Origin: Streptomyces sp. CB02056
GTDB lineage: Bacteria > Actinomycetota > Actinomycetes > Streptomycetales > Streptomycetaceae
Assembly: GCF_001905545.1 (NCBI RefSeq)
Contig: NZ_LIPD01000017.1
Span: forward strand, 1,836 to 58,063
Reading direction: 5' to 3'
Length of the DNA: 56,228 nt
Under the pieces are notes generated by a model, which saw only the letters and a list, made by a program, of their open reading frames with translations, made no database searches and was not told where the DNA came from. A program made the position numbers and the translations under genes. This document shows, in pieces, positions 35,631-42,813 of the stretch. Within the stretch, counting starts at the first letter, position 1, and each line of letters begins with the position of its first letter.

Positions 35631-35990
35631 CCGCCTCATCCTCCCCTGGGGCCGGGCCCGTCCCCGGGGCCCGACCGATGGCAGCAGTATGGCCGTGACT
35701 CCCCCCGACCACACCTGACTTGCGCCGATCTTGAGCATGTCGTGCACGTCCCCCGGACGGCCCGCAGCACCGTCGCGGCCGGTGCCGTTGGTGCGGCCCG
35801 TACGCTCCGTACGGCCCGTACGGTTCGTGCCGCTCCCGTCGGTCGTCTCCTGCCGGTCGTCCCGAGAGGTGGCGAACCGTCCGACGCGGGCCGCACCCTA
35901 CGCGGTTCCCCCGGCCGGGCGGAGCGCGGGGGTCCGGTTGCGGGCGGGCTTTCCCGGGTGCGGCGACCCCTCGCTCCGTACGATGGAGGT
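35631..35990. other. Divergent region between GlnX-like and nucleosidase genes
   Basis: 360 bp without a gene. It must hold the promoter of the whole kinase cluster (leftward) and of the nucleosidase (rightward). It contains a six-unit 9-bp array at 35781 and a TACGAT box at 35979. Confidence 0.55.
35781..35834. repeat. Nonamer array CGTACGGCC (6 units)
   Basis: GGTGCCGTT, GGTGCGGCC, CGTACGCTC, CGTACGGCC, CGTACGGTT and CGTGCCGCT lie head to tail. The CGTACG cores are palindromic. It lies in the divergent control region of the sensor cluster. Confidence 0.8.
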
Positions 35991-35993
35991 ATG
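35979..35993 (+). promoter_or_regulatory. Leaderless-type -10 box for nucleosidase
   Basis: TACGAT at 35979-35984 is 6 nt before the ATG at 35991. A GGAGG is present but touches the start codon, too close to act as a ribosome site. Confidence 0.4.
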
Positions 35994-36566
35994 CGCCTGC
36001 TTGGAACGATCTCGCCCGACCGTCCGCTGCTCGTCGTCGCCGTGCGGGAGGAGGCCGCCCACCTGGACGACCGCCTGCCCGTGCTGCTCACCGGGATAGG
36101 GAAGGTCAACGCCGCCGTCGCGCTGGCCACCGTCCTCGCGCAGGGCGAGAAGCCGTCCGAGGTGATCAACCTCGGTACGGCCGGCGCGCTGCGCCCCGGC
36201 TGGGAGGGCACCCACCACGTGGTCCAGGTGATCCAGCACGACCTCGACACCGCCGCCCTGCACGCGCTCACCGGGCGTGAGTACGGGGCCCCGCTGGTGA
36301 TCGGCAAGGGCGACGGCCCGGTGCTGGCCACCGGCGACCTCTTCGTCTCCGACACGGACGCCCGCGACCGGCTCGCCGAGCACGCCGACCTGGTGGACAT
36401 GGAGGGCTACGCCGTCGCCACCGTCGCCCACCGCGCCGGGCTGCCGGTGCGGCTGGTCAAGCACGTCAGCGACCAGGCCGGGGACGGTGCGGAGCACAGC
36501 TGGAAGGAGGCGGTGGACGACTGCGCCCGGAAGCTGGCCGACTGGGTGGTCGCGCAGGGCTGGTGA
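35991..36566 (+). CDS. Nucleosidase / phosphorylase-family protein (MTA/SAH nucleosidase-like)
   Basis: A 191-aa protein of the PNP/UDP fold. LLTGIGKVNAAVALATVL (about 35-52), NLGTAGAL and LVDMEGYAVATVAHRAGLP match the ribose and base-binding parts of MTA/SAH nucleosidases; Asp in the C-terminal region would protonate the base. It is shorter than typical MTAN (about 230 aa), as in other actinobacterial members. It would split 5'-methylthioadenosine, S-adenosylhomocysteine or another nucleoside. Confidence 0.8.
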   Translation: MRLLGTISPDRPLLVVAVREEAAHLDDRLPVLLTGIGKVNAAVALATVLAQGEKPSEVINLGTAGALRPGWEGTHHVVQVIQHDLDTAALHALTGREYGAPLVIGKGDGPVLATGDLFVSDTDARDRLAEHADLVDMEGYAVATVAHRAGLPVRLVKHVSDQAGDGAEHSWKEAVDDCARKLADWVVAQGW

Positions 36567-36634
36567 CGTCGTCTCAGGGGCTGGTCAGGGTGGCGCGGTG
36601 ACCGGGGGGAACGCAGGGCCGACCGGGCTTGACC

Positions 36635-36658
36635 GGGGAGGGCGCGGCCGCCCTCCCC
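36635..36658. terminator. Hairpin between convergent nucleosidase and sigma genes
   Basis: Perfect 10-bp arms GGGGAGGGCG and CGCCCTCCCC with a 4-nt loop, 15 bp before the sigma-factor stop on its strand. Confidence 0.75.
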
Positions 36659-36673
36659 GCCCCGCCTCCCGGG

Positions 36674-37606
36674 TCAGCCGTTCCGGAAGTCGGTGAGGTC
36701 CAGGCCCGCCAGCCGATCCGGGTCGGTGAGCACGTCGATCGCGACGATCGCGCCGTCCACCACGGTGAACGCCATGACCGAGAGCGCCCGGCCGTTGTCG
36801 CCGATGACCACCGCGCCCGCGGTGCCGTTGACCAGCGCCGGGCGGGCGAACGGCGACAGCGTGCCCCACAGGACGGCCTGGCCGGCCACCGTGCCGGCGC
36901 CCGAGAGCACCACGGTGTGCCGGGCCAGCAGCGCGCCGCCGTCCGAGCGCAGCACCACGTCCGGGTCGAGCACGGCGAGCAGCGCGTCCAGGTCGCCGTT
37001 GCGGGCGGCGGCGAAGAACGCGTCCACGGCCGCCCGCTGCCGGCCGAGGTCCGGGTCGGGCGCGGGCGCCTGCCCCTGCACCTTGCGGCGGGCCCGGCTG
37101 GCCAGCTGGCGGGTGGCGGCGGCGGTCTTCTCGATCAGCGGGGCGATCTCCTCGAACGGCACCGCGAACAGGTCGTGCAGCACGAAGGCGACCCGCTCGG
37201 CCGGTGAGAGCGACTCCATCACCACCATCAGCGCCAGCCCGACCGAGTCCGCGAGCATCACCTCCTGCTCCGGGTCCACCACGTCCTCGCGCCGCAGCAG
37301 CGGGTCCGGGATGCGCGGCGGGCCCGGCTCGCCGCCCGGCCCGGCGGGCTCCAGCGGCTCCTCGCGGCGCTGGGCGCGGGTGCGCAGCAGGTTCAGGCAG
37401 ACCCGGGAGACCACCGTGGTCAGCCAGCCGCCGAGGTTGTCCACCCCGGCGGTGTCGGTGCGGTCGTAGCGGAGCCAGGCCTCCTGGAGGGCGTCCTCGG
37501 CCTCGCTGATCGAGCCGAGCATCCGGTACGCGACCGCGCGCAGGTGCGGGCGGTGCTCCTCGAAGAGCGCGGTCCGGGCGGATTCCCCGTCCACCTTCTC
37601 GTCCAC
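36674..37606 (-). CDS. ECF41-type sigma factor (SigJ-like) with C-terminal SnoaL-like domain
   Basis: A 310-aa sigma factor. Region 2 (about 10-75: FEEHRPHLRAVAYRMLGSISEAEDALQEAWLRY), region 4 (about 125-180: LSPAERVAFVLHDLFAVPFEEIAPLI) and a SnoaL-like tail (195-310) are present. RIPDPLL in the linker stands where ECF41 factors have WLPEP, and RSDGGALL resembles their DGGG motif. In ECF41 the tail regulates activity in place of an anti-sigma factor. The gene is divergent from an NAD(P)-binding protein, the normal partner gene. The GTG at 37606 has AAGGAA upstream. Confidence 0.92.
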   Translation of the reverse strand: MDEKVDGESARTALFEEHRPHLRAVAYRMLGSISEAEDALQEAWLRYDRTDTAGVDNLGGWLTTVVSRVCLNLLRTRAQRREEPLEPAGPGGEPGPPRIPDPLLRREDVVDPEQEVMLADSVGLALMVVMESLSPAERVAFVLHDLFAVPFEEIAPLIEKTAAATRQLASRARRKVQGQAPAPDPDLGRQRAAVDAFFAAARNGDLDALLAVLDPDVVLRSDGGALLARHTVVLSGAGTVAGQAVLWGTLSPFARPALVNGTAGAVVIGDNGRALSVMAFTVVDGAIVAIDVLTDPDRLAGLDLTDFRNG

Positions 37607-37607
37607 G

Positions 37608-37634
37608 TGTCACATTCCTTCGTCGCCGGGGGTC
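37608..37634 (+). promoter_or_regulatory. Candidate ECF41 promoter
   Basis: TGTCACA (37608-37614) equals the known ECF41 -35 motif; 16 bp later GGTC (37631) is one base off the -10 motif CGTC. It points toward the NAD(P)-binding protein gene at 37710 and begins 2 bp from the sigma start codon. Confidence 0.6.
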
Positions 37635-37709
37635 AGGGCAGCAGGAGTCACCCAACAACGGCCGCGGCGCGGAGATCAACTCCCCTCCCGGGACGAATCG
37701 GAGACGGTC

Positions 37710-38492
37710 ATGACGAAGAACACGGTGCTGGTCACCGGAGGTACCGGGACCCTGGGCCGGCAGGTGGTCCCGCTGCTGCGCGCGGCCGGGCTGCCGGTGC
37801 GGGTGCTCAGCCGGCGGGAGCGCCCGGACGCCGACGGCGTCGCGTACGTGCGCGGCGACCTGCTCGGCGACCCGGCGACGGCGGCCGCCCGGCTGGACGG
37901 GGCGCTGGCGGGCGTGGACACCGTGCTGCACCTGGCGGGCGGCCCCAAGGGCGACGACGTCGCCACCCGGCTGCTGGTCGCCGCCGCCCGGCGGGCCGGG
38001 GTGCGGCACCTGGTGTACATCTCGGTGATCGGCGCGGACCGGCTGCCGCTCGGCTACTTCCGGGCCAAGCACGCCGCCGAGCGGGCGGTGGCCGACTCGG
38101 GCCTGCCGTACACGGTCCTGCGGGCCGCGCAGTTCCACGACCTGGCGTTCACGGTGGCGGAGAAGACGGCCCGGCTGCCGCTCGTCCCGGCCCCCGGCGG
38201 GGTCCGCTGGCAGCCCGTGGACGTACGGGAAGTCGCCGCCCGGCTGGTGGAGTTGGCGCTGGGCGAGCCGGCCGGGGCGGTGCCCGACCTGGCCGGTCCG
38301 ACGGTGTACGCGATGGAGGAGCTGACCCGCGGCTACCTCGCGGCGCGCGGCCGCAGCCGCCGGCGGCTGCCGCTCCGGGTGCCGGGCAAGGTCGGGCGGG
38401 CGTACCGGGCGGGGGAGAACCTGGCCCCGGCGGGCGCCGACCACGGGCGGCGGACCTGGGAGGAGTACCTGGCGGAGCGGCTGGCGGCCTGA
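37710..38492 (+). CDS. NAD(P)-binding NmrA/epimerase-like protein (ECF41 partner)
   Basis: A 260-aa atypical short-chain dehydrogenase. The Rossmann motif VTGGTGTLGRQV (8-19) binds NAD(P), and LVYISVIGADRLPLGYFRAKHAAERAVADSGLPYTVLR has the YxxxK-like YFRAK pattern of NmrA/SDRa proteins. Its neighbour is an ECF41 sigma factor and a TGTCACA promoter lies upstream, so it is probably the main target of that sigma. The substrate is unknown. The ATG at 37710 has a weak GGAGA upstream. Confidence 0.88.
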   Translation: MTKNTVLVTGGTGTLGRQVVPLLRAAGLPVRVLSRRERPDADGVAYVRGDLLGDPATAAARLDGALAGVDTVLHLAGGPKGDDVATRLLVAAARRAGVRHLVYISVIGADRLPLGYFRAKHAAERAVADSGLPYTVLRAAQFHDLAFTVAEKTARLPLVPAPGGVRWQPVDVREVAARLVELALGEPAGAVPDLAGPTVYAMEELTRGYLAARGRSRRRLPLRVPGKVGRAYRAGENLAPAGADHGRRTWEEYLAERLAA

Positions 38493-38504
38493 CGGCTGCC
38501 CGTC

Positions 38505-38740
38505 GTGGTCCGTGGGGTGGCCGCCGTGCCCCTCCTCGACGCCGTCCGCGCCGACTCCGCCGCCGCGCTTGGGCTCAGCGGCCCCCCGGCCGCCGTGCTC
38601 GGGCCCGACGTCCCCCGGCCTTCGGGGCCCTGGCGCGGCTGCGGGAGCTCGCGCTGGGCCCCGGGGCGTCGTACGTGCTGCTCGACGCCGAGGAGGGCAA
38701 CGCCTACGAGCCGCTGTTCAGGCCCGGGCGGCTCCGGTGA
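38505..38740 (+). pseudogene. Frame-broken small ORF, family unknown
   Basis: The frame from GTG 38505 encodes VPLLDAVRADSAAALGLSG and continues to the C run at 38612-38616. The next frame then continues FGALARLRELALGPGASYV to a stop at 38740. Adding one C in that run would join them into one 79-aa protein of normal composition. Both halves have coding-like codon use. It may be a true pseudogene, a sequencing error, or a remnant. It overlaps the end of the next gene by 23 bp. I do not recognise the family. Confidence 0.4.
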
Positions 38741-39311
38741 CGTCCTCGGTGGTCACCACCTTGGCGAAGCGCATCGCGTGCAGGGTGGCGGCCGTGGCGC
38801 GGGCGAGGTCGGCGGCCGGGATGGTGGTGCCGTCCGGGCCGGCCATGTCGAAGGAGTGCATGGCGTCGGTGGGGAAGATCGCGTCGTAGCCGAGGTTGCC
38901 GGCCATCCGGGCGGTGGTCTCGCAGCACACGTTGGTGATGATCCCGGTGACCACCACCTGCCGGGCGCCGCGCTCCTGCAGCCAGGCGTGCAGGTCGGGG
39001 GTGCCGTAGAAGGCGCTGTTGACGGTCTTGGTGACGTGCAGCGCCGGGGTGAGCCCGGCGACGAAGTCCTTCAGGTCGTGCCCCGGGGTGCCCCCGGCCA
39101 GCGGCGTGCCCGGGCCGTCGTGCTGCACGGTGACGATCGGGCGGTCGGTGTCCTGCCAGGCGGTGATCAGCTCGGCCATCCGCTGCTCGGCCTGCGGGTT
39201 GTCGCGGGGGCCGAAGGCGGGGGCCTCGAAGCCCTTCTGGACGTCGATGAGCAGCAGGACGGCGTCGGGGTCGAGGGCGAGGGGGGCGTCGAAGGCGTCG
39301 AGGTTCGTCAT
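38718..39311 (-). CDS. Isochorismatase-family cysteine hydrolase
   Basis: A 197-aa cytosolic hydrolase. The catalytic triad is visible: Asp in LLLIDVQKGF, Lys in HVTKTVNSAFYG, and Cys in GIITNVCCETTARMAG. It likely hydrolyses an amide (nicotinamidase-like) or related compound; true isochorismate cleavage is not implied. I took the ATG at 39311, preceded by GGACGG; starts at 39320 or 39369 are also open. It is divergent from an AraC/GlxA-type regulator that probably controls it. Confidence 0.88.
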   Translation of the reverse strand: MTNLDAFDAPLALDPDAVLLLIDVQKGFEAPAFGPRDNPQAEQRMAELITAWQDTDRPIVTVQHDGPGTPLAGGTPGHDLKDFVAGLTPALHVTKTVNSAFYGTPDLHAWLQERGARQVVVTGIITNVCCETTARMAGNLGYDAIFPTDAMHSFDMAGPDGTTIPAADLARATAATLHAMRFAKVVTTEDVTGAARA

Positions 39312-39371
39312 GCCGTCCATGGTGGTCGGCGGGGCCGGGGAGGCGTGATGGGCGGAGATGCCGACCATCGA

Positions 39372-39386
39372 TAGATTCCTGCCATG
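39372..39386 (+). promoter_or_regulatory. Leaderless-type -10 box for AraC/GlxA regulator
   Basis: TAGATT at 39372-39377 is 6 nt before the ATG at 39384; there is no ribosome site. Confidence 0.4.
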
Positions 39387-40346
39387 CGTACGGTGGGTTG
39401 CCTGATCTTCGACGGTGTCCGGGCCTTCGACTACGCCGTGATCGGCGAGGTGTGGGCGAACCGGGCCATCCGGCCCGGCCAGCCCCTCTTCGACCTGCGG
39501 GTCTGCGGGCCGGAGGGCGCCCGGGTGCGGCTGGGCGGCGGGCTGGAGCGGCTCCCCGACCACGCCCTGGGCGCGCTCACCGACTGCGACCTGGTGGTGG
39601 TGCCGGGCGTCGAGGACCCGGGGGCCCGGCATACCCCGGAGGTCCTGGGCGCCCTGCGGGCCGTCGCCGCGGCGGGCGTCCCGATCGCCTCGCTCTGCGC
39701 GGGCGCCTTCGTCCTTGCCGAGGCCGGCCTGCTGGACGGCCGCGAGGCCACCACCCACTGGGCGCTCGCCCCCGAACTCGCCCGCCGCTTCCCGGCGGTG
39801 ACGGTCCGGCCCGAGGTGCTCTTCACCGGCGGCGACGGCCTGTGGACCTCGGCCGGCGTCGCGGCGGGCATCGACCTCTGCCTGCACCTCGTCCGCACCG
39901 CCCACGGCCAGCGGGCCGCCGCCACCATCGCCCGCGCCATGGTCACCGCGCCCTTCCGGGCGGGCGGCCAGAACCAGTTCCTGCCCTCCCCGGTCCCGGA
40001 CGCCGCCGTCGGCGACGACCCGCTGGCCCGCCTCCGCGCCGAGGTCCTGGCCTCTCTCGACACCCCCTGGACGGTGCGCCGGATGGCCGCCGCTGCCCTG
40101 ATGTCCGAACGCACCTTCGCCCGCCGCTTCACCGCCACCACCGGCACCACCCCGATGCGCTGGCTCCTCGACCAGCGCGTCCTCACCGCCCAGCGCCTCC
40201 TGGAGGAGACCGACCTGCCCGTCGACACCGTCGCCACCCACTGCGGCTTCGCCTCCGCGGTCTCCCTGCGGCCGGTCTTCGTGGACCGGGTCGGCGTTGC
40301 CCCCCGCGAGTACCGCCGGGCCTTCCGCGGCCGCGAGGAGGGCTGA
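39384..40346 (+). CDS. GlxA-type AraC-family regulator (DJ-1/PfpI plus HTH)
   Basis: A 320-aa regulator. Residues 1-170 form a DJ-1/PfpI-like domain with the nucleophile-elbow Cys in IASLCAGAFVLAEAGLLDG. The C-terminal AraC DNA-binding domain (about 215-310) has MAAAALMSERTFARRFTATTGTTPMRWLLDQRVLTAQRLLEETDLPVDTVATHCGFAS. Such proteins usually activate nearby catabolic genes in response to a small molecule. The divergent hydrolase is the obvious target. Confidence 0.92.
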   Translation: MRTVGCLIFDGVRAFDYAVIGEVWANRAIRPGQPLFDLRVCGPEGARVRLGGGLERLPDHALGALTDCDLVVVPGVEDPGARHTPEVLGALRAVAAAGVPIASLCAGAFVLAEAGLLDGREATTHWALAPELARRFPAVTVRPEVLFTGGDGLWTSAGVAAGIDLCLHLVRTAHGQRAAATIARAMVTAPFRAGGQNQFLPSPVPDAAVGDDPLARLRAEVLASLDTPWTVRRMAAAALMSERTFARRFTATTGTTPMRWLLDQRVLTAQRLLEETDLPVDTVATHCGFASAVSLRPVFVDRVGVAPREYRRAFRGREEG

Positions 40347-40375
40347 GCGGTTCGCACCGGCTGAACCGGTTGACG

Positions 40376-41581
40376 TCATCCGGGAGTTGATGGAGCGGTG
40401 GCGGGGCGGCGGGGGCCGGTCGCGGCGGAGAGGGCGAAGACCAGCAGGCCGAGGGCCGTCATGGCGGCGCCGGCGAGGTTGGTGAGGGGGAGGGCGGTGT
40501 CGGGGTGGGGGCCGCCGTGTTCGATGACGGCGGCGCCGAGCAGGGAGCCGAGGGTGATGCCCACGCCGAAGGCGGCGGTGTTGGCGGTGCCGACCAGGGC
40601 GGAGTCGCGGCCCGCGACCCGCAGGACGTAGGCCTGGGTCGGGGTGAGCAGGCCGAAGCCGCAGAAGCCGAGCAGGAAGAGGGTGGCCACGGCGGCGCCC
40701 TTGTGGTGGACGGTGGCGGTGAAGAGGGCGAGGGTGAGGGCGAGGGCCGCGAACAGGGCCGCCGTCGTCGGGACGAGGGCGCGGTCGGCGGCCCGGCCGG
40801 CCAGCCAGTTGCCCGCGACCAGCCCGGCGCCGTAGACGGCCAGCAGCCAGACCACGTCGCCCGTCCCGAAGCCGGTGACCGCGGTCAGCATCGGCTGGAC
40901 GAAGGTGAAGGAGGCGAACAGCCCGCCGAAGCCGACGGCCGTCGCGGCGAGGGCCAGCCAGAGGCGGAGGCCTGCGAAGACGGCCAGTTCGGCGCGGAGC
41001 GAGGGCGCGGCGGAGGCGGGGGCGTCGGCGGGGGCGGTGCCCGTACGGGGGAGGAGCCGCAGCAGGCCGAGCAGTCCCGCCGCGCCGAACACGGCGACCA
41101 GCACGAACGCCCCGCGCCAGCCCCAGGCCTGCCCGGCCAGGGTGCCGATCGGCAGGCCGAGCACGTTGGCCAGGCTCAGCCCGGTGAACACCAGGGCGAT
41201 CGCGGCTCCCCGCCGGGCCGTCGGGACGAGCCGGGAGGCCACGACGGAGGCGACGCCGAAGAAGGCGGTGTGGGTGCACCCGGTGAGGAAGCGGGTGGCC
41301 AGGAGCAGGCCGAAGGTCGGCGCGAGCGCCGAGGCGAGGTTGCCCGCCGTGAACAGCAGCATCAGCAGGACGAGCAGGCGCCGGCGGGGCATCCGCAGGG
41401 TGAGCAGGGCGAGCGCAGGACCGCAGGCCTGGCCGACGGCGTAGGCGGTGGTGACCAGCCCGGCGCGGGCGACGGTGACGTCGAAGTCGGTGGCGAGGGC
41501 GGTCAGCAGGCCGTTCGTGACGAACTCGGTCGTGCCGACGGCGAAGGCGCTGAGGGCGAGCGCGAGCAGGGCGGAGGGCAT
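40376..41581 (-). CDS. MFS transporter (DHA1/AraJ-like)
   Basis: A 401-aa, 12-helix exporter. FAVGTTEFVTNGLLTALATDFDVTVARAGLVTTAYAVG (about 13-50) is the AraJ/YdhP N-terminal pattern, and MPRRRLLVLLMLLFTAGN is the loop 2-3 charged turn. It probably exports a small organic molecule. The gene is divergent from an HTH regulator with 162 bp between starts, and it converges with the AraC-type gene, 29 bp apart. The ATG at 41581 begins MPSALLALALSAFAVG. Confidence 0.9.
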   Translation of the reverse strand: MPSALLALALSAFAVGTTEFVTNGLLTALATDFDVTVARAGLVTTAYAVGQACGPALALLTLRMPRRRLLVLLMLLFTAGNLASALAPTFGLLLATRFLTGCTHTAFFGVASVVASRLVPTARRGAAIALVFTGLSLANVLGLPIGTLAGQAWGWRGAFVLVAVFGAAGLLGLLRLLPRTGTAPADAPASAAPSLRAELAVFAGLRLWLALAATAVGFGGLFASFTFVQPMLTAVTGFGTGDVVWLLAVYGAGLVAGNWLAGRAADRALVPTTAALFAALALTLALFTATVHHKGAAVATLFLLGFCGFGLLTPTQAYVLRVAGRDSALVGTANTAAFGVGITLGSLLGAAVIEHGGPHPDTALPLTNLAGAAMTALGLLVFALSAATGPRRPATAPSTPG

Positions 41582-41729
41582 GGCGGTGGAGGGTCCTTGG
41601 CTGGGGCGGGGCCGGGGCGCGGCCGGACGGGGCCATGCTCCGGCGCCCCGCGCGCCCCCGGCCAGCCACCTGCCGTTCCTACTCCTCGGAGGGTCACCCG
41701 CGGCGCTGGCCTGCGGAAACCTTCCGCCG

Positions 41730-41746
41730 TAGCCTCGGTGGGCATG
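41730..41746 (+). promoter_or_regulatory. Leaderless-type -10 box for HTH regulator
   Basis: TAGCCT at 41730-41735 is 8 nt before the ATG at 41744; there is no ribosome site. Confidence 0.35.
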
Positions 41747-42595
41747 GGAGCCAACAGCGAGCTGGGCGAGTTCCTGCGCCTGTGCCGCGCCGCCGTCACC
41801 CCGGCCGAGCTGGACCTGCGCGTGCCGGCCGAGCACCGGAGGGTGGCCGGGCTGCGCCGGGAGGAGCTGGCCGGGCTGGCGGGCATCAGCGTCGCCTACT
41901 ACACCCGGCTGGAGCAGGGGCGCAGCACCAACGCCTCGGACCAGGTGCTCGACGCGATCGCCCGCGTCCTGCGCCTGGACGCCACCCAGCGCACCCACCT
42001 GGGCGACCTCGCCCGCCACCCGCCCCGGGCCGTACGGAGCCGCCCTCCGGTCGAGCAGCCGGACCCGCGCTCGGTGCACCTCCTCGCCTCGCTGGACCAC
42101 GTGCCCGCCCTGCTGCTCGGCCGCCGCAACGACGTGCTCGCCTGGAACCGCCTCGGCCACGCGCTGCTCGCCGGACACCTCCCGTACGGGGCGCCGGACG
42201 ATCCGGCCACCCGGCCGTCGATGAGCCGGCTGCTGTTCCTGGACCCGCGCACCCGCGCGCTCGAACGGGACTGGGAGCACTACGCCCGGACCCACGTCGG
42301 CTACCTGCGGCTGGTCGCCGGGCGGTACGGGGAGGACCGCGAGCTGGCCCGGCTGATCGGCGAACTCAGCATGAAGAGCCCGGAGTTCGCCGCCTGGTGG
42401 GCGGGCGGGAACGTGCGGGAGTGCACCTTCGGCAGCAGGACGCTGGACCATCCGGCGGTCGGGCCGCTGGAGGTGACGTACCAGGTGTGGCTCCAACCCG
42501 ACCGGCCGGACCACCGGTTGGAGGTCTACACCCCCGGCCCGGACCCGGCCGCCGCGGCGGCGCTCGACGCGCTGGCGCGGTCGCGGCAGCCGTAG
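41744..42595 (+). CDS. XRE-type regulator with MmyB-like ligand domain
   Basis: A 283-aa regulator. The HTH (about 28-80) includes RVAGLRREELAGLAGISVAYYTRLEQGRSTNASDQVLDAIARVL. The C-terminal part (about 100-283), with LLLGRRNDVLAWNRLGHALL and ERDWEHYARTHVGYLRL, is the MmyB-like PAS-type ligand domain found in Streptomyces regulators of oxidoreductases and pumps. It likely controls the divergent MFS gene. Confidence 0.92.
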   Translation: MGANSELGEFLRLCRAAVTPAELDLRVPAEHRRVAGLRREELAGLAGISVAYYTRLEQGRSTNASDQVLDAIARVLRLDATQRTHLGDLARHPPRAVRSRPPVEQPDPRSVHLLASLDHVPALLLGRRNDVLAWNRLGHALLAGHLPYGAPDDPATRPSMSRLLFLDPRTRALERDWEHYARTHVGYLRLVAGRYGEDRELARLIGELSMKSPEFAAWWAGGNVRECTFGSRTLDHPAVGPLEVTYQVWLQPDRPDHRLEVYTPGPDPAAAAALDALARSRQP

Positions 42596-42608
42596 CGGGG
42601 GAGAAGGG

Positions 42609-42659
42609 GAGAAGCCGACGGGGTGGCGGCCCTCAGCGCCGCCACCCCGTTGGCTTCTC
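42609..42659. terminator. Strong two-way terminator
   Basis: Two 22-bp arms, starting GAGAAGCCGACGGGG, with a 7-nt loop and only one G-T wobble. It lies between the convergent HTH regulator and AMP-ligase genes, about 13 bp after the regulator stop. Confidence 0.9.
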
Positions 42660-42813
42660 GGCACGGGGCCCGTGGCGTGTTGAGCCAAACCCCACCTTGG
42701 GGTGAAGCCGGGTGGGGATTCCCGTGGGGACCGGTGCCGGTTCGGTGTGCGGCCGCCACTCCGGCCGCGCACCCCGGCCGCCGCGCCCGCTGCGGTCCGG
42801 CGGGTGCGGGCCT

